The translations under genes were made by a program, and so were the position numbers. Shown piece by piece: positions 25,353-33,069 of a DNA stretch of 64,000 nucleotides. The notes below the pieces were generated by a model. It made no database searches, was not told where the DNA came from, and saw nothing but the letters and a program-made list of their open reading frames with translations. Each line of letters opens with the position of its first letter. Within the stretch, counting starts at the first letter, position 1. The stretch is from positions 2,728,001 through 2,792,000 of the forward strand of contig OZ220497.1 of assembly GCA_965116245.1 (NCBI GenBank), in the 5' to 3' direction. The stretch comes from Poriferisodalis sp965116245 (GTDB taxonomy: Bacteria > Actinomycetota > Acidimicrobiia > Acidimicrobiales > Poriferisodalaceae).

Positions 25353-27869
25353 TTATGGATTTCGCGGGTCCGTATCGGCGCTGCGTCGGAGTTCGGCGTG
25401 GTGGTTTTGCTCCACCACATCTATGCAGCGCTGACGGATCTGTGCGACTTGGCCGTCTGTCAGGGTGCAGTCGTCTGCTTGCAGCCGCAGGCGGAACGCC
25501 AGCGAGCGCGTGCCGGGCTCAATTTGGTCGCCTCGATAGACATCAAACAGCTCAACTGATCGCACTTCGGGGCTGCCTGCTGCTAGCAGCGTTTCACTAA
25601 CCAGAGACGCCTGAACGTGATCTGGCACGGTGAACGCCAGATCAATGTCGCTGGACGGGTAGGTCGAGACCAACCTATAGGGCCGATCGGCGCCGTCTAA
25701 TGCTGCCGCGAACAGTGGTGCCAGGTTGACCTCAAGCCAAGCGCAGCGCTGCGCGAGACCGTGGAGTTCACACACCGCTGGGTCGATCTCTCCAACCACA
25801 CCGATTGCTTGGTCACCAACCATTACCCGCGCAGCGCGCACGGGATGCATGCCAGGCAGGTCACGTTCATTGTTGAGCGAAGCGTCCAAACCGTAAGTAG
25901 TTGCGATGAGCCTCCACAAGTCCACGGCTGCCCTCACGCCCTGAGCGGCCCAAATGGCTCCAAGCTGCTCTATTTCTACTGGCAATACAGCATCTACTGG
26001 CAACACCGCTTCCTCTGGCAACACAGCATCTACTCGCAACGTGGCGCCGTTCTCATTGAGGGAAGGTGGCGCGAACACGACGCCCATCTCAAATAGCGAC
26101 ACAGTCTCGTTGCGGTGGGAGGCGTTGTATTCGGCTGCGGCGAGCAGACCCGGCAGCAGCGACGGTCGCAGCACTGACTCTTCGGCAGCAAGCGGATTCA
26201 GCAACCGGATCGGCTCGGCATCTTTCGCGCCAGCACGACCCTCAATACCGGCACGACGCAGCGAATCGGGGGCCAGAAACGGGTTGGGCATGGCTTCGCA
26301 CAAGCCAGCGCCGACCAGCACGCGACGTAGATCGCGGCGAAGACGCTGTTGAGCGGTTAATCGGCCCGGTTCGGGTGAACGCGGGACAGTACGTCCGAGC
26401 TTTCCATACCCGTAGTGGCGGGCAACTTCTTCGGCTACATCGGTCTCACTTACTACATCGGGCCGGAAGCTGGGAATTGTCACATCTAGCTCGCCACCCA
26501 GAGTCTCAGAGTCGTCGTGACTCACCTCGCAGCGAAGCCCAGTTGGGTCCAGCAGATGACGCAGCGCGTCTGGGGAAAATGGGCGCCCCAGCAGGTGGCT
26601 CATGCGAGCCGCACGGACGCGGACTTGAGTGACCGGAGGCAGTTCGCCTCGGCCATCCAATCGACCGCGACATACCGATACGCCTCCGGGCGTGATGGCA
26701 TATAAAAGTTCACAAAATCGGTCCAGAGCGATCGGTACAAGCTGGTGGTCGGCACCGCGCTCAAAGCGCATTGAGGCTTCCGACCGCAGTCCCAGACGTT
26801 GAGAGGTGCGGGTGACCGACAGGCGATCCCACCATGCCAGCTCCAACAACACCTCTGAGGTGTGGTCGCTGATCTCCGTGGACTCGCCGCCCATCACGCC
26901 TGCGATGCCGATTGGCTGGTCATCCCGGTCGACGATGAGGCCGTCGCCGGGATGCATATGGCGTTCAACGCCATCGAGTGTCACGAGTTGCTCGTTGCCG
27001 GAGCTTCGGCGGGTCGCCAGATGCCCGCCGGGAACGCGTGCCAGGTCATAGGTGTGGTTCGGAGTGCCCAGCTCCAACATCACATAGTTGGAGACATCCA
27101 CCACCGAGTTGATTGGGCGCATGCCGCACAGACTGAGCCGCGCCTGCATCCACAGAGGCGACTGACCGACGGATACTTGCTGGATGGCACGAACGCCGAA
27201 CCTGCCGCACAGATCAGGGTCGATGATCTCCACTGATGCAATGGTTGAAACGTCCTCGCCAGTTTCGCTGACGGTCGGGTTGGGGATCGCAAAGGGCACA
27301 CCAACTCGTGCGGCCAGGTCGCGTGCGACACCTGCAACCGACATAGCGTCGGGCCGGTTCGGATTCACTTCCAGGTCATAGACAACGTCACCGGCTAGAC
27401 CAAGCTGAGACATGAGCGGAGCGCCGAGCTGCATGTCAGCGGGCAGGATCATGATGCCTTCAGCGTCGGCACCCAACTCCAACTCCGCTGCCGAGCAGCA
27501 CATGCCTTCCGACACTTCGCCACGCATGCGACGCTTGGCAATCTCCAACCCGCCTGGCAAGGTGGCGCCGATAGTGGCGAGCGGCACCAGATCGCCGACA
27601 GACATGTTGAACGCGCCGCAACAAATCTGCAAAGCGCCCCGTTCCCCTTCGCCAACAACACCAGGCAGCTCTACATCCACAAGCTGAATTCGGTCGGCCT
27701 CAGGGTGTGGCCGCAGACCGGCCACACGCCCCACCACGACTCCCTCTAGCGCGGGTAGTACGCGCATCTCCTCCACGGCCATGCCCAGATCGCTGAGGTG
27801 GTCTGCCAGCTCTGCGGGGTCGCCCTCAATGGGTGCGAACTCGCGCAGCCAGCTCAGCAGCACCTTCAT
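25353..27869 (-). CDS. pheT: Phenylalanyl-tRNA synthetase beta subunit with inserted repeat
   Basis: 838 residues. Domains in order: N-terminal PheT domain (MKVLLSWLREFAP), tRNA-binding EMAP/OB fold (about 40-150), B3/4 region, B5 domain, catalytic-like core and the C-terminal ferredoxin-fold anticodon-binding domain (STYPSSDIDLAFTVPD onwards). Between VVFAPPSLNENG and IEQLGAIWAAQG in the core an extra segment holds three V-D-A-V-L-P-type hexapeptides from an 18-bp repeat (25975-26046). It pairs with PheS, 37 bases upstream. Confidence 0.96.
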   Translation of the reverse strand: MKVLLSWLREFAPIEGDPAELADHLSDLGMAVEEMRVLPALEGVVVGRVAGLRPHPEADRIQLVDVELPGVVGEGERGALQICCGAFNMSVGDLVPLATIGATLPGGLEIAKRRMRGEVSEGMCCSAAELELGADAEGIMILPADMQLGAPLMSQLGLAGDVVYDLEVNPNRPDAMSVAGVARDLAARVGVPFAIPNPTVSETGEDVSTIASVEIIDPDLCGRFGVRAIQQVSVGQSPLWMQARLSLCGMRPINSVVDVSNYVMLELGTPNHTYDLARVPGGHLATRRSSGNEQLVTLDGVERHMHPGDGLIVDRDDQPIGIAGVMGGESTEISDHTSEVLLELAWWDRLSVTRTSQRLGLRSEASMRFERGADHQLVPIALDRFCELLYAITPGGVSVCRGRLDGRGELPPVTQVRVRAARMSHLLGRPFSPDALRHLLDPTGLRCEVSHDDSETLGGELDVTIPSFRPDVVSETDVAEEVARHYGYGKLGRTVPRSPEPGRLTAQQRLRRDLRRVLVGAGLCEAMPNPFLAPDSLRRAGIEGRAGAKDAEPIRLLNPLAAEESVLRPSLLPGLLAAAEYNASHRNETVSLFEMGVVFAPPSLNENGATLRVDAVLPEEAVLPVDAVLPVEIEQLGAIWAAQGVRAAVDLWRLIATTYGLDASLNNERDLPGMHPVRAARVMVGDQAIGVVGEIDPAVCELHGLAQRCAWLEVNLAPLFAAALDGADRPYRLVSTYPSSDIDLAFTVPDHVQASLVSETLLAAGSPEVRSVELFDVYRGDQIEPGTRSLAFRLRLQADDCTLTDGQVAQIRQRCIDVVEQNHHAELRRSADTDPRNP
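25975..26046 (-). repeat. Four 18-bp tandem units inside pheT
   Basis: Plus-strand units TCTACTGGCAATACAGCA and variants. In the pheT frame they give VDAVLP-like hexapeptides. The same Ala-Val-Leu-Pro core is coded by an 18-bp repeat in the pyrC-like gene at 58070. Confidence 0.92.
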
Positions 27870-27906
27870 GGCGTGCGTCCGCTGAAGCCAGTCTGGTGGC
27901 GTGCCA

Positions 27907-29019
27907 TCAGAACTGCCGGAGGAACCGGATGTCGTTGGTGTACATGTCGCGCAGGTCGTCTATGCCGTGACGCATCAGCGCTAGGCGGTCGATACCGAAG
28001 CCGAAGGCGAACCCTGTCCATTCCTCGGGGTCTATGCCGCAGTTAGCGAGCACGTTGGGATGCACCATGCCGCATCCGCCCAGCTCAATCCAGCCAGTGC
28101 GCTGACAAGTCTGACAGCCCTCCCCTTCGCATATCACACATGTGATGTCGAACTCCGCAGACGGCTCGGTGAACGGAAAGTAGGAGGGTCGTAACCGAGA
28201 CGAAATAGATGTTCCGAAATAGGCCGCGGTGAACTCCTCCAGCGTGCCCGCAAGGTCGGTAAACGAGATGCCCCGGTCCACCACGAGCCCTTCAATCTGA
28301 TGGAAAACCGGCATATGGCTGGCGTCAGCGGTGTCACGCCGGAAAACTCGGCCCGGACAGATCGTGTAGATGGGCGGCGGCTGGGCCTCCATGACTCGAA
28401 TCTGGACTGGCGAGGTGTGGGTGCGCAGCAGTACGTTGGATGCTTCCCCGCCTGCACCATCACCGAGTTCGGTTCGCTCCCCCAGGTCCAGATAGAGCGT
28501 GTCCCACATGGAGCGGGCCGGATGTGCCGCTGGCAAGTTCAGTGCCTCAAAGTTGTACCAGTCGGTTTCGGCCTGCGGGCCTTCGGAGACCGTAAACCCC
28601 ATTCCCACGAACACATCCTCCAGGCGTTCGGTGGTTTGGGTTACAAGGTGCAAACGGCCACGCTCGGGGCCCGGTGGCAGCTCGGTGAGGTCCATCCATT
28701 CGCGCTGGCTCTGCTCGCGGCGTGCCGAAGCGGTTAGCTGTTCGGTTGCTGCGCTGTGCGCGGCGCTGAGCGCCTGCTGTGCCTCATTGAGTGCTCGGCC
28801 GATTGTGGCTCGTTGCTGCGTTGGAATGGAGCGCAAACTCTGCTTGATGTGTCCCAGCGGCGACTTGCGACCGAATAAACCCGATTCCACCTGAGCTAGT
28901 TCTTGATTGGTGGATGCGTCGGCGACCGCCGCCAGACCTGCGCTCCGCGCAGCTTGGATGTCTGCCAGCAGCGCTTGTGAGGATTCTTCGTTGGCGGTGT
29001 CGGCGGCCGGGTCGTTCAC
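27907..29019 (-). CDS. pheS: Phenylalanyl-tRNA synthetase alpha subunit
   Basis: 370 residues. The N-terminal coiled coil (about 1-90) is followed by class II synthetase motifs: motif 1 around MGFTVSEGPQAETDWYNFEALN, motif 2 LLRTHTSPVQIR ... CPGRVFRRD, and motif 3 GFAFGFGIDRLALMRHGI. A four-Cys zinc-like knuckle CVICEGEGCQTCQRTGW is present. ATG at 29019. The 82-base space upstream to the methylase gene holds no gene. Confidence 0.96.
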   Translation of the reverse strand: MNDPAADTANEESSQALLADIQAARSAGLAAVADASTNQELAQVESGLFGRKSPLGHIKQSLRSIPTQQRATIGRALNEAQQALSAAHSAATEQLTASARREQSQREWMDLTELPPGPERGRLHLVTQTTERLEDVFVGMGFTVSEGPQAETDWYNFEALNLPAAHPARSMWDTLYLDLGERTELGDGAGGEASNVLLRTHTSPVQIRVMEAQPPPIYTICPGRVFRRDTADASHMPVFHQIEGLVVDRGISFTDLAGTLEEFTAAYFGTSISSRLRPSYFPFTEPSAEFDITCVICEGEGCQTCQRTGWIELGGCGMVHPNVLANCGIDPEEWTGFAFGFGIDRLALMRHGIDDLRDMYTNDIRFLRQF

Positions 29020-29101
29020 GACAGGCAGGGTACGAGACTGCGCTGCCTAATGGCAGAAATCGCCATCATCGCACTGGCGGCGTCAAATGTCGGGAGGCCT
29101 C

Positions 29102-29941
29102 TTAGGAGTCGGCTTGGCGTATGGCGTACATCAACACTGCCGCAGCTACTGCCACGTTGAGCGAGTCCACCGGATGCCGCATGGGAACAGATACGGCAAC
29201 ATCTGTCCCACGCACCGCCTCGGTCGAAGGCCCACGCGCTTCATTGCCCACCACTAGCGCCATTCGCTGCGCGCACTGCAGCTCGTCGAAGCTGGTGTCC
29301 CCGTCGGGTGTGGCCCGAACGCGAACGTGACCGGCATCGCACAATGCGTCAAGCACGTCCGTTGTGGCACACCCGCGACTCACCAGCGGCCCAAAGGTCA
29401 AACCGGCCGCTCCGCGCAGCGCCTTGGGGCTCCATAAATCCGTCGTACCCTCGGTAGCGATCACAGCACCGAAGCCTGCGGCCACCGCGCTGCGCACAAC
29501 CGCTCCGGCATTGCCGGGGTCTCGCACAGCCTCAAGCACCACAACCCGCTCGGCCGATACTGCCAATCGCAGCGACGTATCGGCGAAAGCAGCCAACGCC
29601 AGCACGCCCTGGGGATTCATGGCATCAGCAAGCGGGTCAAGCACTTCGGTCGGGACCACATAGGTTGCACGGATTTGTCGTCGGTAGCGGGCACCGAGGC
29701 GCGATGCATCGGGATGAGCATCGGGCGCACCTTCAGGCGTATAGCGGTCAACCAACTCGGGGCGGGCAAAAACGGCCTCCAACCGGGCTCCGCTGGCCAG
29801 CGCTCCGTCGATTGCTCTAGGACCCTCTACAACCGCCAGTCCCGCCGCATCACGCTGATGTCGGTCTCGTACCAAGCGCGACAGCCTTGACAGCGCTGCC
29901 TTTGACGGCGGCTTCGCCAGGCTGCTCGAAGCGATGCTCAG
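29102..29941 (-). CDS. SpoU/TrmH-family RNA 2'-O-methyltransferase
   Basis: Methylates ribose in rRNA or tRNA. C-terminal SpoU knot motifs: DPGNAGAVVRSAVAAGFGAVI, LVVGNEARG and VPMRHPVDSLNVAVAAAVLMY. The start is the problem. A TTG at 29875 would leave out a region (SSSLAKPPSKAALSRLSRL) that resembles the family's N-terminal substrate-binding part. That region is open in frame back to a CTG at 29941 that overlaps the rplT stop as CTGA, like the many ATGA/GTGA overlaps here. I give the longer form; the start codon is uncertain. The place after rplT and before pheS is usual in actinobacteria. Confidence 0.85.
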   Translation of the reverse strand: MSIASSSLAKPPSKAALSRLSRLVRDRHQRDAAGLAVVEGPRAIDGALASGARLEAVFARPELVDRYTPEGAPDAHPDASRLGARYRRQIRATYVVPTEVLDPLADAMNPQGVLALAAFADTSLRLAVSAERVVVLEAVRDPGNAGAVVRSAVAAGFGAVIATEGTTDLWSPKALRGAAGLTFGPLVSRGCATTDVLDALCDAGHVRVRATPDGDTSFDELQCAQRMALVVGNEARGPSTEAVRGTDVAVSVPMRHPVDSLNVAVAAAVLMYAIRQADS

Positions 29942-30306
29942 GCTGCTTCGCTGGACCGGGCCGCTTCGGCGCGTTGTGCAATCGCTGCGAATGCCGCAGG
30001 ATCGCTCACCGCTAGATCTGCCAGATTCTTGCGGTCAACGGTCACTCCGGCGGCGTCCAGACCGTGCATAAGACGGCTGTAGGTGGTGCCGTTCTGGCGT
30101 GCAGCGGCGTTGATGCGCTGGATCCACAAACGCCGAAACTCGCCCTTACGGGCCCGACGATCGCGGAATGCGTACTGTCCACTGTGCATAACCTGCTCAT
30201 TGGCAGCGCGGAAGGACCGGCTCTTGTTGCCGTAGTAGCCCTTCGCTTTTTTCAGAGTCGCCTTACGGCGCGTGCGGCTAGCTACGGATCGCTTGACTCT
30301 CGCCAC
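29938..30306 (-). CDS. rplT: 50S ribosomal protein L20 (bL20)
   Basis: 122 residues, a standard bL20: MARVKRSVASRTRRKATLKKAKGYYG-type start, RDRRARKGEFRRLWIQRINAA core, and a longer Ala-rich tail. It binds 23S rRNA early in assembly. Separated from rpmI by 110 bases that contain imperfect GTGTGAGTT/GTGTGGGTT and TTGGCTCG repeats. Confidence 0.97.
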   Translation of the reverse strand: MARVKRSVASRTRRKATLKKAKGYYGNKSRSFRAANEQVMHSGQYAFRDRRARKGEFRRLWIQRINAAARQNGTTYSRLMHGLDAAGVTVDRKNLADLAVSDPAAFAAIAQRAEAARSSEAA

Positions 30307-30416
30307 GGTGCTGTGACCTCGCTCTACTAAGTGTGAGTTCTAAGTGTGGGTTTTTCTGGACTTTGGTTCTGGTAGGTGTTGGCTCGCTGTTGGCTCGTCT
30401 CCTAGGACGTTGCAGT

Positions 30417-30641
30417 TCAGCGGCCGAGCATCTGGTTGACGCGCTTGGCATCTGCTGGGGAGACTTCGCCTTCAAGTGCCAGGCGCCGCTTGCGCGCCGA
30501 CGGTTTCTTCTCCAGCAGATGGTTCCGGTTGCGCTTGCGACGCACAAGTTTGCCGGTGCCCGAAGTCTTGAAGCGCTTCTTGGCACCACTGTGTGTCTTC
30601 ATTTTGGGGGTCTTCATCTTGGAGGACTTCGTTTTGGGCAT
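30417..30641 (-). CDS. rpmI: 50S ribosomal protein L35 (bL35) with repeated N-terminus
   Basis: 74 residues. The normal bL35 start PKMKTHSGAKKRF is preceded by two extra pentapeptides, P-K-T-K-S and S-K-M-K-T, so the N-terminus is the same five-residue unit three times. The ATG at 30641 gives this longer form; internal ATG codons (before KTP and KTH) could start shorter forms, which keeps the extension uncertain. The rest (VRRKRNRNHLLEKKPSARKRRL) is typical. Confidence 0.93.
   Translation of the reverse strand: MPKTKSSKMKTPKMKTHSGAKKRFKTSGTGKLVRRKRNRNHLLEKKPSARKRRLALEGEVSPADAKRVNQMLGR
30594..30638 (-). repeat. Three 15-bp units at the start of rpmI
   Basis: Three contiguous 15-bp units encode P/S-K-T/M-K-S/T directly after the initiator Met; the third is the native bL35 start. 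Lys codons vary AAA/AAG between units. Confidence 0.88.
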
Positions 30642-30655
30642 GATTAAGTCGCCTT

Positions 30656-30783
30656 GTTTGCAGGAATCAGTTGTTTGAAGGAATCAGGTTGCAGCAGGAT
30701 TTGGGCTTGCAATAGCGGGACTTGCAGTACGTGTCGGGTTTCAGTTGCTGGGATCTCAGTTGCTGGGATCTCAGTTGGCGGTG
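30656..30783. repeat. Degenerate 14-17-bp tandem repeat between infC and rpmI
   Basis: The whole infC-rpmI gap consists of related units, from TTTGCAGGAATCAGTTG at the rpmI side to two exact copies of TTGCTGGGATCTCAG (30748-30777 region) near infC. No gene is present. It would be transcribed as part of the infC-rpmI-rplT messenger. Confidence 0.8.
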
Positions 30784-30788
30784 AGCTG

Positions 30789-31397
30789 CTACCCACTAAT
30801 CGGGTCTGCGGCTTTGCGGCGCTGACGTGACACTCGATCTGGACTGAGCAGCATCGTCATGTTGCGCCCGTCAAGTCGCGGAAACTGGTCGACCTTGCCG
30901 ACATCGGCCACCTCTTCTGCGACCCTCTCCAAGATTTCGCCGCCGAGTTCAGGATGAAAGACCTCTCGTCCCCTAAACATGACGGTGACCTTGACCTTGT
31001 GGCCCTCCTCAAGGAACTTACAGACTTTGGCTGTCTTGGTACCAAAATCGCCGGACCCGATCTTGGGTCGGTACTTCATTTCCTTCAACCCCGCGTGGGT
31101 GGCCTTGCGTCGCGACTCTTTGGCCCTCTGCGCCGCTTCATATTTGTATTTGCCGTAGTCCATGATCCGGCACACCGGTGGTGCCGCATTCGGCGCCACC
31201 TCAACCAGGTCAAGGTCTAAGTCGCGGGCAATTTGCAGGGCCTCAGGAACCGACTTGATGCCGATCTGTTCGCCGTCTGGTGCAACCAATCGAACCTCGC
31301 GGACTCTAATGTCCTCGTTGATCCGAGCGTCACCGTCACTTGCGCGTGCTATGGCCTTACTCGCTTGTCCAAAGGACGCTCCTCGTCCACGCGGCAT
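30789..31397 (-). CDS. infC: Translation initiation factor IF-3
   Basis: About 202 residues. N-domain: ARINEDIRVREVRLVAPDGE and DLDLVEVAPNAAPPVCRIMDYGKYKYE; linker and C-domain: KEMKYRPKIGSGDFGTK, GHKVKVTVMFRGRE and a final LLSPDRVSRQRR. It proofreads initiator tRNA on the 30S subunit. ATG 31397 is the nearest upstream standard start; infC often uses rare start codons (AUU, AUC, AUA), and an ATA lies nearer the domain, so the true start is uncertain. The frame remains open far upstream but this part is not IF-3-like. Confidence 0.95.
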   Translation of the reverse strand: MPRGRGASFGQASKAIARASDGDARINEDIRVREVRLVAPDGEQIGIKSVPEALQIARDLDLDLVEVAPNAAPPVCRIMDYGKYKYEAAQRAKESRRKATHAGLKEMKYRPKIGSGDFGTKTAKVCKFLEEGHKVKVTVMFRGREVFHPELGGEILERVAEEVADVGKVDQFPRLDGRNMTMLLSPDRVSRQRRKAADPISG

Positions 31398-31528
31398 CCG
31401 TTGCGAGCCCAGTACCAGAACGCGCCCTGCGGCGGCTCGGTGGAGGTTAGACCCCGCTTGTTCCAGTTGTAAACGCCGTAGGGTAACAGCGCTGGCACAA
31501 GGCAGCACAGAGTCAGCGGAGTGAGTTG

Positions 31529-32071
31529 ATGAGCACGTTGTGGACACCCGAAGGTGAGCATCGCGTACCTCGCGAGCGCCCCAACGAACAACCACAGGCC
31601 GCAGGTGCGACCGGCCCCGCCGACGCAGTAGGCGCAGCCAGCACGGCCGACGCAGGAGGCGCAGCCAGCACGGCCGACGCAGCCGAGCCTGACCACAGCG
31701 ATCTTGACGGATCCTTCGAGGTCGACCCCGACACAGGTATTCCGATTGATCCCCGCACGGGCGAGCCATTCGACCCTGAAGAACTCGCCGAGATGGAAGC
31801 ACGGCTGCGCGAAGCCCAAGAGCAGCTTTTGTCAGTTCCAGCGGCCGTGATCGTGCAAAACCACATGATGGGGCTGTTTGAACTGGCCGCATTGCACCTG
31901 CGTCAAGATCCTCCAGACTTAGAAGAAGCCAGACTTCCCATCGATGCGCTGGGACTGCTGGTGGATCATCTGGCAGATCAAATGCCTGACGCTGACACGC
32001 TGCGAGGCGCACTGCAACAGATCCGCTTGGCCTTTGTAGAGGTCCACAAGCGCCAAGCCGCCGCCGACTAG
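31529..32071 (+). CDS. DUF1844 domain protein
   Basis: About 180 residues. The N-terminal third is disordered and holds a 27-bp repeat. The DUF1844 part is VPAAVIVQNHMMGLFELAALHLRQ, PPDLEEARLPIDALGLLVDHL and LRGALQQIRLAFVEV. Its function is unknown, but a DUF1844 gene divergent from infC is a common actinobacterial arrangement. ATG 31529; a TTG directly before it is less likely. Confidence 0.87.
   Translation: MSTLWTPEGEHRVPRERPNEQPQAAGATGPADAVGAASTADAGGAASTADAAEPDHSDLDGSFEVDPDTGIPIDPRTGEPFDPEELAEMEARLREAQEQLLSVPAAVIVQNHMMGLFELAALHLRQDPPDLEEARLPIDALGLLVDHLADQMPDADTLRGALQQIRLAFVEVHKRQAAAD
31628..31681 (+). repeat. Two 27-bp units in the DUF1844 gene
   Basis: Two 27-bp units differ at two bases and encode V/G-G-A-A-S-T-A-D-A twice in the N-terminal disordered part. 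A further partial unit precedes them. Confidence 0.92.
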
Positions 32072-32129
32072 GCGCAGCGGCACCGTCCGGACGAGCGGAG
32101 CCGTATCTAACCCCGCAAGGCGCACCGCC

Positions 32130-33029
32130 GTGCCGCGAGTACCGTTGCGGCCCGTGCTCAAGCTCGTGCTCCCCAAGGGCTCACTAGAAGCGGCAACCCT
32201 ACAGCTCTTCGCAGACGCGGACCTACCAGTACGCAGGGGCTCCAAAGTGGACTATCGCGCCACAATTGACGATCCACGCATTGACGATGTCCGCATTTTG
32301 CGACCCCAGGAAATCCCCAGCTATGTAGCAGATGGCCTGTTTGACTTGGGCATAGCAGGGCGCGACTGGATTGAGGAGACCAACAGTGACGTGGTTTCGC
32401 TAGGAGAACTGCGTTACTCCAAGGCCACCTCGCGACCAGTTCGCATCGTCGTGGCAGTGCCTGACCGAAGTGAGTACCAGTCGCTTGATGATCTGCCCAA
32501 AGGGGTACGAGTGTCGAGTGAGTACCCAGAGCTCACCCGCCGCTTCTTCGCGGCGCGTGGTGTGGCCGCAGATGTGCGGCTCAGCTACGGAGCCACCGAA
32601 GCCAAAGCGCCCGAGATCGTGGACGCGGTAGTGGATCTCACCGAAACCGGTAGTGCCCTGCACGCAGCAGGGTTGCGCATTATCGATGAGATCTTGACTA
32701 GCTATACCGAGATCTTCACCAATCGAGCGGCCTATGACGACCCAGCGAAGCGTCGCGCCATGACACAAGTCAAGACGCTCTTGGACGGCGTGCTGGATGC
32801 GCGGGGCAAGGTGCTAGTGAAGCTGAATGTGGCCCGCGGAAATCTCGATGCAGTAGTGGACGTGCTGCCATCCATGAAGGCACCGACCGTCAACGAGTTG
32901 TGGGGGGGCGAGGCGTACGCGGTAGAGACCGTCGCTCCGAAGCACGAGATCAACGTGCTCATCCCTGAGTTGATTGAGCGGGGCGCTACTGACATCGTGG
33001 AGATGCCGATCTCCAAGATCGTCCCCTAA
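32130..33029 (+). CDS. hisG: ATP phosphoribosyltransferase, long form
   Basis: First step of histidine synthesis (ATP plus PRPP). 299 residues. LVLPKGSLEAATLQLF at the start, DLGIAGRDWIEE, the PRPP-type loop EIVDAVVDLTETGSALHAAGLR, and the C-terminal regulatory domain (KVLVKLNVARGNLDAVVDVLPSMKAPT...) that lets long-form HisG be inhibited by histidine without HisZ. GTG at 32130; a later GTG at 32154 would also fit. hisE, a usual neighbour, is not beside it. Convergent with ribBA. Confidence 0.95.
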   Translation: MPRVPLRPVLKLVLPKGSLEAATLQLFADADLPVRRGSKVDYRATIDDPRIDDVRILRPQEIPSYVADGLFDLGIAGRDWIEETNSDVVSLGELRYSKATSRPVRIVVAVPDRSEYQSLDDLPKGVRVSSEYPELTRRFFAARGVAADVRLSYGATEAKAPEIVDAVVDLTETGSALHAAGLRIIDEILTSYTEIFTNRAAYDDPAKRRAMTQVKTLLDGVLDARGKVLVKLNVARGNLDAVVDVLPSMKAPTVNELWGGEAYAVETVAPKHEINVLIPELIERGATDIVEMPISKIVP

Positions 33030-33039
33030 TCAGACTGCA

Positions 33040-33069
33040 GCAGGTCAGGCTGAAGCAGGTCAGGCTGAA
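33040..33069. repeat. Exact 15-bp duplication at the hisG-ribBA junction
   Basis: GCAGGTCAGGCTGAA occurs twice in direct succession. The second copy contains the ribBA stop codon. Confidence 0.9.

Noticed and set aside
31398..32012. IF-3 with a 200-residue N-terminal extension
   Set aside because: That stretch is antisense to the DUF1844 gene, is Arg/Cys/Trp-rich and has no IF-3 similarity.
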